Origin: Variovorax sp. Sphag1AA
Lineage (GTDB): Bacteria; Pseudomonadota; Gammaproteobacteria; Burkholderiales; Burkholderiaceae_C
NCBI RefSeq assembly: GCF_014192575.1
Contig: NZ_JACHYC010000008.1
Location: 62,001-126,000, forward strand
Length of the DNA stretch: 64,000 bases
Reading direction: 5' to 3'
The translations under genes were made by a program, and so were the position numbers. This document shows positions 1 through 8,055 of the stretch, piece by piece (the first letter of the stretch is position 1; each line of letters starts with the position of its first letter). The notes under the pieces are model-generated. The model did no database searches. It was not told where the DNA came from and saw only the letters and a program-made list of their open reading frames with translations.

Positions 1-1322
1 TCCTGGACTTCGTGCCGAACCACACCTCCGACCAGCATCCGTGGTTCGTGCAGAGCCGCAGCGCACGCAATGACCCACGGCGCGACTGGTACCTGTGGCG
101 CGACCCGGCGCCCGACGGCGGCCCGCCCAACAACTGGATCAGCAACTTCGGCGGCCCGGCCTGGCGCTTCGATCCGACGACCGGGCAGTACTACGCCCAT
201 TCGTTCCTGAAGGAACAGCCGGACCTCAACTGGCGCAACCCTGAAGTGCGCGCAGCGATGTACGAGGTGCTGCGCTTCTGGCTTCGACGCGGCGTCGACG
301 GGTTCCGTGTCGACGTGCTCTCACAGATCATCAAGGACGCCCAGTTCCGCGACAACCCGGCGAACCCGGACTTCGTCGAAGGCCAGGACCCGTTTCACCG
401 CTGGTTGATGCTCTACAACACGGACCTGCCGGAGGTGCAGGAGATCGTGCTCGAGATGCGGCGCGTGGTCGATGCATTCAGCGATGCAAGCGCGTCGCGC
501 GTGCTGATCGGCGAGCTCTACCTGCCGCTCCCGCGTCTGGTCGCCTACTACGGCCAGAGCGCCAATGGCATTCTCGAAGGCGTGCAGCTGCCCTTCAACT
601 TCCAGTTGATCGGCGCCGAATGGCAGGCCGCGCACATCGGCCAGTTGGTGCGCGACTACGAAGCCGCCCTGCCCGCCGGCGCGCAACCGAACTGGGTGCT
701 GGGCAATCACGACAGGTCCCGCATCGCCAGCCGTGTCGGCCCGGAGATGGCGCGGCTCGCGGCCATGCTGCTGCTCACGCTGCGCGGGACGCCGACGCTC
801 TACTACGGCGACGAGATCGGCATGACGGATGTCCTCATCCCTGCGGACGAAGTCCAGGACCCGTTCGAGAAGAACAAGCCCGGCATGGGCCTGGGCCGCG
901 ACCCGGAGCGAACCCCGATGCCGTGGAGCGCCGCACCCCACGCCGGCTTCACGACCGGCACGCCGTGGCTGCGCCTGGCGGACGACTGGCGCACACGCAA
1001 CGTGGAAGCCCAGTCACGCGATGCGGGGTCGATGCTTGCGCTCTACCAGCGCCTCATCGCATTGCGCCGCGCGCAGCCCGCATTGCACCAGGGCGACCAT
1101 GAAGCGCTGCAAGCTGGGGACGATGTCCTCGCCTATGCACGCAACAGCGGCGGACAACGACTGGTGGTGCTGTTGAACTTCGGCACCACCTCGGCGCCGA
1201 TCTCACCGGCGTTGATCCCGCGCAAGCCGACCGTGCTCGCATCGACCGACCCTGCGCGCGCCGACGTCGTCGATGGCCCGATGGTGCTCGCACCTTACGA
1301 AGGCGTCGTCATCTCGATGTAG
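1..1322 (+). CDS. GH13 alpha-glucosidase (5' end outside window)
   Basis: Hydrolyses alpha-glucosidic bonds of short malto- or isomalto-oligosaccharides by the retaining GH13 mechanism. The reading frame is open from base 3, so the N-terminus lies outside the window. Visible GH13 motifs are region I DFVPNHTS (bases 6-29), the QPDLNW motif typical of oligo-1,6-/alpha-glucosidases, the nucleophile Asp in GFRVDV (312-314), the acid/base Glu in IGELY (513-515) and the third Asp in GNHDRSR (711-713). The C-terminal beta-sandwich ends in a typical 'YEGVVISM'. The stop is TAG. The 3' end overlaps the convergent gene at 1295-3580 by 28 bp. It lies beside GH15, glycoamylase and GH3 genes, which suggests shared glucan breakdown. 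Exact substrate cannot be fixed from motifs alone. Confidence 0.93.
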   Translation, partial: LDFVPNHTSDQHPWFVQSRSARNDPRRDWYLWRDPAPDGGPPNNWISNFGGPAWRFDPTTGQYYAHSFLKEQPDLNWRNPEVRAAMYEVLRFWLRRGVDGFRVDVLSQIIKDAQFRDNPANPDFVEGQDPFHRWLMLYNTDLPEVQEIVLEMRRVVDAFSDASASRVLIGELYLPLPRLVAYYGQSANGILEGVQLPFNFQLIGAEWQAAHIGQLVRDYEAALPAGAQPNWVLGNHDRSRIASRVGPEMARLAAMLLLTLRGTPTLYYGDEIGMTDVLIPADEVQDPFEKNKPGMGLGRDPERTPMPWSAAPHAGFTTGTPWLRLADDWRTRNVEAQSRDAGSMLALYQRLIALRRAQPALHQGDHEALQAGDDVLAYARNSGGQRLVVLLNFGTTSAPISPALIPRKPTVLASTDPARADVVDGPMVLAPYEGVVISM

Positions 1323-3580
1323 CTGTGCGCATGCCAGCGCACGCGCACGGGCCATCTTGCGTCTGCAATGGTTTCCGAGTTCACGTCCTTGCCGCTGCCG
1401 TAGTTGATCTGACGGTCCGGGCGCCTATTGAGGCCGATCACCAGCACGATGCGGCTGCCCGCCGCAAGCTTGCAAGCAGTCACGCGCTCGGCAGTGAAGG
1501 CCATCGACTGACGCATGCCGGCCCGAAGAAGCCGGCGACGCACGCGATGGCCGGCGTAGCTGGCGCGGAAGTCGTAGGGCTCGAAGAGCAACTGGTATTC
1601 ACCGCTCTCCGTTTGCTCGTACATCGCGATGTTGAAGTCCACGTCCTGCCGCGATGGCGTCATGTCGAACACGCCGCGCAGGCTTCCGTCGATCTCGGTG
1701 TCCGCAGGCAGCGGATCGCTGACGAAGCTGATGCTGTTGCGCATCGCAAGTTGCTTCACGCGCAGCGCATTCGACCACGGGATACGCACATCGCGCCGGT
1801 CGGCAAGATCGACCGAGAGCCGCGGCGTACGAAGGCCTTCGGACATCGTTGACGACAGCCGATGCGTGTCGTCGCGCTCGCCGGCGTCCAGGTACAGGCG
1901 CAGCCGGGTGCGCTCGGGCGCGTCCAGCGTCGGCACATGGCGCCATTGGTCCGCGCCCATCACCTGGTAGTTGACGCGATCCGACAGCAGGGAAGGCTTG
2001 TTCGCGCCCTTCAGGACGTGGTCGAGCCACTGGTAGCGCAGATCGGGCAGGTCAACACGCGCGACGGGGTCCAGCGTGTAGCCACGCAGCGTTGCCGCCG
2101 TACCGGGGCGGATCGATGTCGCGTCGTAGGGGCCGACCAGCAGCGTCGTGTCGGCCTGCGGCCGGTTGCGGCGATGCTCGTTGTGGAAGTACAGCGCGCC
2201 GGCATCAGCGCCGAAGTAGCCAGCGAAGGTGAGCACCGGGATGTCGATCCGCGCGAACTGCTCTGGCGATGGCAGGAACTTCTGCCAGAAGCGATCGTGA
2301 CTCGGGTGCGTCAGCCAGGTCCGGATCAGCCTGCTGCGCTTGCCCAGGAGGATGCGGTCGATGTCCCAGTAAGGGCGATCGCCACGGTACCAGCGTGCGT
2401 CGAGTGCCTGCCATATCGCATCTGCGTCGGCGTCGCCTTCGACATCGATGTCGGGCCGCAGCGGATCGAGGGTCGCGTGTTCCTGCGCCCAGCGCACCAT
2501 GCTGTTGCGAAAGATCTGCCCGGCCATCGGGAAGTCGATGCCCGGCGCCATCGGCGCGATCGTGGCGATCGCCTTGAGCGCCGGCGGTCTCCTGCGGGCG
2601 GCTGCCCAGGCGGCGTAGCCGGAGTAGCCGTCGCCGACCATGGCCACGCGGCCATCACTCCACGGCTGCTGGACGATCCAGTCGATGACCGCCACGGCGT
2701 CCTCGCCGTCGCGAACGAACGGCCACACCGCGCCCTTTCCGTCGGGCGTGCGTCCGCGCACATACGCGGTGATGCCGACATAGCCTTTGACGGCGCTGGC
2801 CCGCGCGTCGTCTTCGGCGGGATCGAGCGTGAAGCGCAACAGCGTCGGCAAAGCGCCATCTGCGCGACCGGGCCGGACCAGGTTGGCATGGATGACACCT
2901 CCACGCACGGGAATCCGGATGTCGCCCTCCGCCAGATAGCGGCTGCGGTTTTCCGCGGCGAACAGTTCGGGCAGCAGCGCGCCGAAGTTGCGACGCGAAT
3001 CGTATGAAAGCCACATGCGCACGAGCGCCAGCGCGTCGGCCTCCGGAAGGCTGCCCTTCGCACGCCAGAGATCGAACGCTTGAGCGAGCGGCTTCCTGTA
3101 CACGGCCAGCGGGATCTCGAGCCGCGCCATGATGGCCTGGGCCTGCGCATTGTCGAGAGGCGACACCAGCTCCTGGAAGGCGCGCCCGTAGGCGTCGGCG
3201 AAGCTGAGGCGCTCGTCCGCTTCGAGCACGCGCGCACGCGCATAGATGCCATCGAGGATCGCTCGCTGGGTCAGGTCGTCGAACGGCTTGCCCTGGCGCC
3301 GGCCGCGGAGCGCCTTGCTGCTGTCGAAGCCCGCACGGTAGGCGCCGCTGACGATCTGAAGCGCGGTCACGTTGGCGAGGAAGCCGTCCGTATCCGCCTC
3401 CTGGTAGACCGGCAGGATGCGCTGCGCCAGATCCTTCATCAGCTCTGCTGCAGTGGCATCGTCGGGATCGGCCGGTGGCCGGAAGCCGAAATCCGCCGCC
3501 CGGGCCCAGATGGGCAACGCAAGAAGCAGCCGGATCAAGGCGCGACGCGCGCGACGGGGGGTGGACCCAGGCTGTCTCAT
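1295..3580 (-). CDS. CocE/NonD-like secreted protein lacking its catalytic triad
   Basis: 761 aa, laid out like the CocE/NonD (X-Pro dipeptidyl-peptidase S15-like) alpha/beta hydrolases: a helical N-terminal third, the hydrolase core, then a jelly-roll C-terminal domain. An arginine-rich N-terminus, hydrophobic core and 'ARAAD' cleavage site suggest export. The expected nucleophile elbow G-x-S-Y-x-G reads GDGYSG, so Ser is Gly318. The expected catalytic His after 'GPW/Y-D' is Ala487 (GPYDATS). With Ser and His both absent, ordinary esterase or peptidase activity is unlikely; a binding or scaffolding role is an inference. The ATG overlaps the stop of the ABC gene upstream (ATGA). It is the last gene of the operon. 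Confidence 0.8.
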   Translation of the reverse strand: MRQPGSTPRRARRALIRLLLALPIWARAADFGFRPPADPDDATAAELMKDLAQRILPVYQEADTDGFLANVTALQIVSGAYRAGFDSSKALRGRRQGKPFDDLTQRAILDGIYARARVLEADERLSFADAYGRAFQELVSPLDNAQAQAIMARLEIPLAVYRKPLAQAFDLWRAKGSLPEADALALVRMWLSYDSRRNFGALLPELFAAENRSRYLAEGDIRIPVRGGVIHANLVRPGRADGALPTLLRFTLDPAEDDARASAVKGYVGITAYVRGRTPDGKGAVWPFVRDGEDAVAVIDWIVQQPWSDGRVAMVGDGYSGYAAWAAARRRPPALKAIATIAPMAPGIDFPMAGQIFRNSMVRWAQEHATLDPLRPDIDVEGDADADAIWQALDARWYRGDRPYWDIDRILLGKRSRLIRTWLTHPSHDRFWQKFLPSPEQFARIDIPVLTFAGYFGADAGALYFHNEHRRNRPQADTTLLVGPYDATSIRPGTAATLRGYTLDPVARVDLPDLRYQWLDHVLKGANKPSLLSDRVNYQVMGADQWRHVPTLDAPERTRLRLYLDAGERDDTHRLSSTMSEGLRTPRLSVDLADRRDVRIPWSNALRVKQLAMRNSISFVSDPLPADTEIDGSLRGVFDMTPSRQDVDFNIAMYEQTESGEYQLLFEPYDFRASYAGHRVRRRLLRAGMRQSMAFTAERVTACKLAAGSRIVLVIGLNRRPDRQINYGSGKDVNSETIADARWPVRVRWHAHSYIEMTTPS

Positions 3581-5337
3581 GGTCGCTGCTCCTCGGGCAT
3601 TGCGTTCGGCGCCTTGACGAGATGCACCACCTGCGTGAACAGCCGGTCGTGCGCCTCTCCGGCTGATCCGATATGGACGATGCCCGTGTCCGCGAGCGTG
3701 TCCAGCACGTCGATGATCAATTCAAGCGTGTCGTCGTCGAACGCGCCGAAAGCGTCGTCCATGACCAGCCAGGGCGGTGCCTGCAGCACCACGCGGGCGA
3801 AGCCCAGCCGCAGTTGTTCGTCCATGCTGAGTTCGCGCTCCCAGCGCCCCGTCTTGTCCAGCAATGGCTCCAGCCGCTGGAGGCCCACACTGGCGAGCGA
3901 GGCCACCATGGCCTCTCTCGGATAGATCGAAGGCTCCATCCCGTACGACAGCACTTCGGCCAGCGTGCCGCGCGGAAGGTAGGGCGTGCCGCGCGGCATG
4001 TAGTGGATCGCCTCGCCGCGGGGGCGGCGCACGATGCCGGAGCCCCAGGGCCAGAGGCCCGCGAGCGCACGGAACAGCAAGGTCTTCTCGGTGCCCGGCG
4101 TGCCCAGAATCAACAGCCGCTCGCCGGGGTGCACGATGAGTTCCGGCGCGTCCAGCCGGTCGTGCCCCGTCCAGGCGCGAACCTCGAGCGCTTCGATCGA
4201 GAGGGTGTCGTCTTCGCTCTCCTCGTAGGCAATGCGGCTGCCGCTCGCTTGAGCCTCGAGGTCGGACGCGAGCATCTGGCGCAGGTCGGAGACGCGCAGC
4301 AGCGTGGCGCGCCAGTCGGCAATGATGCTGAAGTTGTCGACGAACCAGCGCAGCGACGATTGCGCCTGCGTGAAGGCAGCGGCGGCCATCATCAGGCCGC
4401 CGAACGACACCTTGCCCGAAAAGTAGAGCGGTGCGGCCACCAGCGTCGGCGCGATGATGGTGACCCATCCGAAGCCCGCGGTAACCCAGGTCAGATTGGT
4501 CAACCCGAGCACCACGCGCGATTGCGCACGCAGGACATCGCCGAAATGCATGGCGACGCGGCGCTTCTCGTCGGCCTCGCCGGCTGCCAGGGAGATGCCG
4601 TCGAGATGCTCGTTGATGCGTGTCAGCGAAAAGCGTAGTTCGCCCTCGCGTGCATAGCGCTCGGCGTTGCGAAGGATCAGGCCGTTGCCGACCCAGTAGG
4701 TCATCAGCGAGCCGACGATCGCATAAACGATCGCAGCCCATAGCATGAAGCCCGGCAGGACATGGTCCTGGCCGTCATAGAAGATGCTGAAGTCCTTGGA
4801 GAGCACCCACAGCACGCTCGCGAAGCTGCCGAACAGCATCGCTGCCTGCAGCAGCCCCACGCCGAGCGCGACCGACAGATCGCAAAGCTTCAGCGTGTCT
4901 TCGTGCATGCGCTGATCCGGGTGGGCACCCATGGGGCCGCTGGCCTGCAGCCAGAAGGCCCGGCGCGGGTGCAGCCACAGTCCCACGAGGTCATTGACCA
5001 CGGCTTCGCGCAATCGCATCTGCAGGGTTTCGCCCAGCCACCTCTGCACGACGTTCAGGACCAGCAGCACGCCCGCGATCATTGCGAAGACGCCGACCTG
5101 CTTGATGAAATCGTTCAGGTCGCGACGCGAGATCGCATCGTAGAAAGGCTTGTTCCAGCTGTTGAGTTCGATCTGCGCGTAAGCCGTCATTGCCACGACG
5201 ACCACGATCCCGCCCACCAGCACGGCCAGCTTGCCGGCGACCTGCGACGCCCCCACCGCACCAAGCAACTCGCGGACCTGACGGAAGACGCCGGTCTTCA
5301 CGACCGGCTCGTCAGGGTTCGGCGACGTCGCGCTCAT
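3577..5337 (-). CDS. ABC_membrane_2 (YddA/SbmA-like) transporter with degenerate ATPase domain
   Basis: 586 aa: an N-terminal membrane domain of the ABC_membrane_2 type (family hallmark NSWNKPFYDAI near residue 60, several hydrophobic segments) and a C-terminal nucleotide-binding domain. Relatives include YddA and the BacA/SbmA and ABCD-type half transporters. The ATPase half has lost many canonical residues: Walker A reads GTPGTEKT (Glu417 for the last Gly), the Q-loop region reads MPRGTPYLP, the signature is LSMDE instead of LSGGE, Walker B ends DD instead of DE, and no H-loop His is visible in 'VHIGSAGEAHD'. The ATG at 5337 overlaps the GH15 stop (ATGA), so it is preferred over an in-frame start 18 codons upstream. 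Substrate unknown. Confidence 0.85.
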   Translation of the reverse strand: MSATSPNPDEPVVKTGVFRQVRELLGAVGASQVAGKLAVLVGGIVVVVAMTAYAQIELNSWNKPFYDAISRRDLNDFIKQVGVFAMIAGVLLVLNVVQRWLGETLQMRLREAVVNDLVGLWLHPRRAFWLQASGPMGAHPDQRMHEDTLKLCDLSVALGVGLLQAAMLFGSFASVLWVLSKDFSIFYDGQDHVLPGFMLWAAIVYAIVGSLMTYWVGNGLILRNAERYAREGELRFSLTRINEHLDGISLAAGEADEKRRVAMHFGDVLRAQSRVVLGLTNLTWVTAGFGWVTIIAPTLVAAPLYFSGKVSFGGLMMAAAAFTQAQSSLRWFVDNFSIIADWRATLLRVSDLRQMLASDLEAQASGSRIAYEESEDDTLSIEALEVRAWTGHDRLDAPELIVHPGERLLILGTPGTEKTLLFRALAGLWPWGSGIVRRPRGEAIHYMPRGTPYLPRGTLAEVLSYGMEPSIYPREAMVASLASVGLQRLEPLLDKTGRWERELSMDEQLRLGFARVVLQAPPWLVMDDAFGAFDDDTLELIIDVLDTLADTGIVHIGSAGEAHDRLFTQVVHLVKAPNAMPEEQRP

Positions 5338-6680
5338 CGTTGCGGCGGCGCCTGACAAACGGCGGACGCGATGCGGCGCGCCGAGACACACGAGATGAAC
5401 GCGGCGTGGCTCCAGGCCAGCTGTTTCGCCGACGTCTGCGCGCCGCTGCGCTGGTCGAACTGCTCCGACAGGTCGCCATTGGCCGGCGTGTAGGCGCGCA
5501 CGGTCGCGAGATAGGCGTCACCGCGTGCGAGCCAATCGTGTCCACCACCCTGCGCGGCAGCGCGGAAACAGAACTCGGCAGCGCCAAGCGTCGAGAAGTA
5601 GTACGCGCCGCCGGAGTAGTACACATCGCCGTCGTATCGGCCCATCGCCGCGCCAAGGCCTGGGGCGCGATCGCGGTTGATCGGATAGGCCGCATCGAAC
5701 AGCGCGTCCAGTCGCGCCAGCGTGGCCTGCATGCGCGGATCGGCCGGGCCATGCGCAACGTCTGAATCTACGGTGTGGATCGCCGAGAGGATCACTGCGA
5801 TATCGAGCGCCTTCGGGCTGGGACGGTCGTCCGCCAGCCTGCGCGAGCGGTAGTAGCCGTGCGCCGCATCGGGCTCATCAGCCCAGAAGCCGTCCAGCAG
5901 ACTCAGCACGGCTTTCGACTCATCCCGGCAGCGCTGTGCCTGCGCCGTCTCGCCCAGGCCCTGCAGCCATGCCGCGCCTTCAGCCAGCGCGGCTGCAGAG
6001 ACGCGCAGCGTGTAGTAGTGATGGCCGCTTTCCTCTTCCCAGATGTCGAACGACGGCACCCGCCAGTGGCGCAACGTGAAGTCGATGTCGAATCGGATCA
6101 GGTCGGCGACTTCCGCCAGCACGGGCGCGTCGAGGTGCCCGCTGGCCCCCCAACGCATCAGTGCCAGCGCGCGCAGCGGCGGCCCGTCGTGCTGGGGGCG
6201 CGCCCATCGCAGGATGTCCAGCGTGCCGTCGGGGTTCACACGCGTCTCGGCGACGACCGCATCGCCGTGGACGTTTGCAAGCTCATGGTCCTCGCGCAGG
6301 TACTGCAGGAGGTCGGGGGCAACACGCGCGCCGCGATCGGGCACTGCGGCCACCTCGCGGCCGTCGAGCCGGTTCAAGGCAAGGCTGAAGCGGGTGAAGT
6401 CGCGCACGTGCTGCAGGGCTTCGTCGCCGATGCGTCGGTCAACGTAGAGCAGGCGCAGCGCATCGATCACGACGGCGGAATCGCGGAACCAGTGGAAGAA
6501 GTAGTCCGGGTCCGGGTCGTAGCTGCCCAGCACGGGCGAAGCGATGATGGCGCCGGCGACCGGCTGCACGGTCTGGTCGAAGCCTGGGCGCTGCTTGACG
6601 ATCGATACCGGTGAGATGCTGGACAGCATCGCACTCGCCGAACGGCCAAGCTGCGTTTCGAGCCAGGACTCGAAGGTCAC
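5334..6680 (-). CDS. GH15 glucoamylase-family glycoside hydrolase
   Basis: 448 aa (alpha/alpha)6-barrel protein of family GH15, inverting enzymes that release glucose from the non-reducing ends of alpha-glucans. Seen directly: 'PDYFFHWFRDSAVVIDAL' near the N-terminus, the general-acid motif IWEEESG (Glu215 equivalent to the fungal LWEE acid), and LSEQFDQ..G near the C-terminus, whose Glu406 matches the catalytic base. No signal peptide, so cytoplasmic. The GTG at 6680 overlaps the TGA of the upstream glycoamylase (GTGA) and fits the family N-terminus; the frame stays open 70 codons further upstream but encodes only Arg-rich non-family sequence. Its own stop overlaps the ABC gene start. Confidence 0.93.
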   Translation of the reverse strand: MTFESWLETQLGRSASAMLSSISPVSIVKQRPGFDQTVQPVAGAIIASPVLGSYDPDPDYFFHWFRDSAVVIDALRLLYVDRRIGDEALQHVRDFTRFSLALNRLDGREVAAVPDRGARVAPDLLQYLREDHELANVHGDAVVAETRVNPDGTLDILRWARPQHDGPPLRALALMRWGASGHLDAPVLAEVADLIRFDIDFTLRHWRVPSFDIWEEESGHHYYTLRVSAAALAEGAAWLQGLGETAQAQRCRDESKAVLSLLDGFWADEPDAAHGYYRSRRLADDRPSPKALDIAVILSAIHTVDSDVAHGPADPRMQATLARLDALFDAAYPINRDRAPGLGAAMGRYDGDVYYSGGAYYFSTLGAAEFCFRAAAQGGGHDWLARGDAYLATVRAYTPANGDLSEQFDQRSGAQTSAKQLAWSHAAFISCVSARRIASAVCQAPPQR

Positions 6681-7969
6681 GACGCAGTCGACCCGAGAAG
6701 CGGGCTGGTGAAGTCCAGTGCGCGCAGCCCGGCCTGCACTTCGGGCACGCTCATGAACAGCTTCCACAGAAGGCCCGTCCGATGGTTCTCCATCATCACG
6801 ACGATCGGGCCCTGGTCGATGGCGAGGAAGGTATCGGCGTACCAGCCGCGCTGCTCGCAGAACGCGTCGACGAAACCGTAGTCCCGCCACACGCGCGTGC
6901 CATGAACATTGAGGAAATGCCGCACCACCTGCATCACCTCGGCGGGCGCATACGCCAGACTGGCCAGCGCGCCAGTCGGCGAGATGGTGCCGTTGTCGTT
7001 GACCGGGTCATGCGCGAGGTAGCCGTCCGGATCGTCGCTGGCGGTGAGGCCCCAACACGATTCGCCGTAGCCCTTGAAGCCCTTCGGATTGGCGATGCAG
7101 TGCGCACGATTGACCCGCACGTGGCGGCAATTGAGATCCCAGTAGTCGGCGTACCGATCCTTCAGCCCGCGCGGATCGAGGCCGCAGAACGAGTAGTGGG
7201 TGAAGAACAGCGGGCCGCCATACGGCGCACCCAGCGGCAGTTCGATGCCGCAGTACGAGCGGCCGTTGAGGAAGTCCGGCCCCGACGCATAGCCGTGGTG
7301 GTAGACCCGCGGATCGATCGCATGGCTTGGCGAGGCGGCAGCCATCAGGTAGGTGATGAGGCACTCGTTCCAACCGTGCACTTCATGGTTCATCGCCCAG
7401 CCGTGGTTCGGGCTCCAGTGCCAATACAGCACGTCCCGCCCCTGCGTGAACCAGTTCCATTCGACCTCGTGCCACAGCATGTCGATGTCGCTTCGCAGTC
7501 GGCTCTCTGCAGGCGTGTCCTTGCTGAAATACTGGCGCACGCACAGCAGGCCCATCATGAGAAACGAGGTCTCGACCAGATCGCCTGCATCGTCCTTGGG
7601 GCTCATGGGGAACGTCGTTCCGGTCGCGCCGTCCATGAAGTGCGGAAAGGTACCGTGGTAGCGCTTCGCGCGCAGCAGGGCATCGAGCATGCGCCGCAGC
7701 CGCTCCAGCGCTGCATCTCGCGTGATCCAGCCGCGCTCTACCGCAACGATCATGGCCATCACGCCGAAGCCCGTGCCACCGATCGCGACTCTCTCGTCGG
7801 CCTTGTCTTCACCTGTGGCACTGATGAGCGTGCGGCGGTCGAGCGCCAGGCCGCTGGCTGCATCCGCACCATCCCAGAAATAGCGAAAGGTCTGGCGCTG
7901 CACGGCCTCGATCAAGGCTTCGTCGGGCAGGGCCGCCAAGGCCTTCGGGTTCCTGTCATCCTTCAACAC
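6677..7969 (-). CDS. Glycoamylase-domain (PF10091, GH144-like) glucan hydrolase
   Basis: 430 aa, resembling the 'glucoamylase family' proteins with a PF10091 domain, the group that includes GH144 endo-beta-1,2-glucanases. Typical segments are 'QRQTFRYFWDGADAASGLA', 'GGTGFGVMAMIVAVERGW', 'WHEVEWNWF', 'HGWNECLITYLMAAAS', 'FFTHYSFCGLDPRG' and 'CWGLTASDDPDGY'. No signal peptide is visible, so the protein is probably cytoplasmic. Start chosen: GTG at 7969 with an exact AGGAGG 6 nt upstream; an ATG at 8014 and a TTG at 8056 in the same frame lack such a site. First gene of the four-gene operon, divergent from GH3. Whether it acts on beta-1,2-glucan or another glucan is not settled by sequence. Confidence 0.88.
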   Translation of the reverse strand: MLKDDRNPKALAALPDEALIEAVQRQTFRYFWDGADAASGLALDRRTLISATGEDKADERVAIGGTGFGVMAMIVAVERGWITRDAALERLRRMLDALLRAKRYHGTFPHFMDGATGTTFPMSPKDDAGDLVETSFLMMGLLCVRQYFSKDTPAESRLRSDIDMLWHEVEWNWFTQGRDVLYWHWSPNHGWAMNHEVHGWNECLITYLMAAASPSHAIDPRVYHHGYASGPDFLNGRSYCGIELPLGAPYGGPLFFTHYSFCGLDPRGLKDRYADYWDLNCRHVRVNRAHCIANPKGFKGYGESCWGLTASDDPDGYLAHDPVNDNGTISPTGALASLAYAPAEVMQVVRHFLNVHGTRVWRDYGFVDAFCEQRGWYADTFLAIDQGPIVVMMENHRTGLLWKLFMSVPEVQAGLRALDFTSPLLGSTAS

Positions 7970-7975
7970 TGAACG

Positions 7976-7981
7976 CCTCCT
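7976..7981 (-). promoter_or_regulatory. Shine-Dalgarno that fixes the glycoamylase start
   Basis: Reads AGGAGG on the minus strand, 6 nt before the GTG at 7969. It is the best ribosome site in the 86-bp divergent region and selects GTG 7969 over two longer in-frame starts. Confidence 0.8.
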
Positions 7982-8055
7982 GTGTTCGTTGACTGGTGTG
8001 TCACCCCACAGCATGCCATCATCAGGTCCCCTTGGGTTCTGCTTCGAAGTCAACA

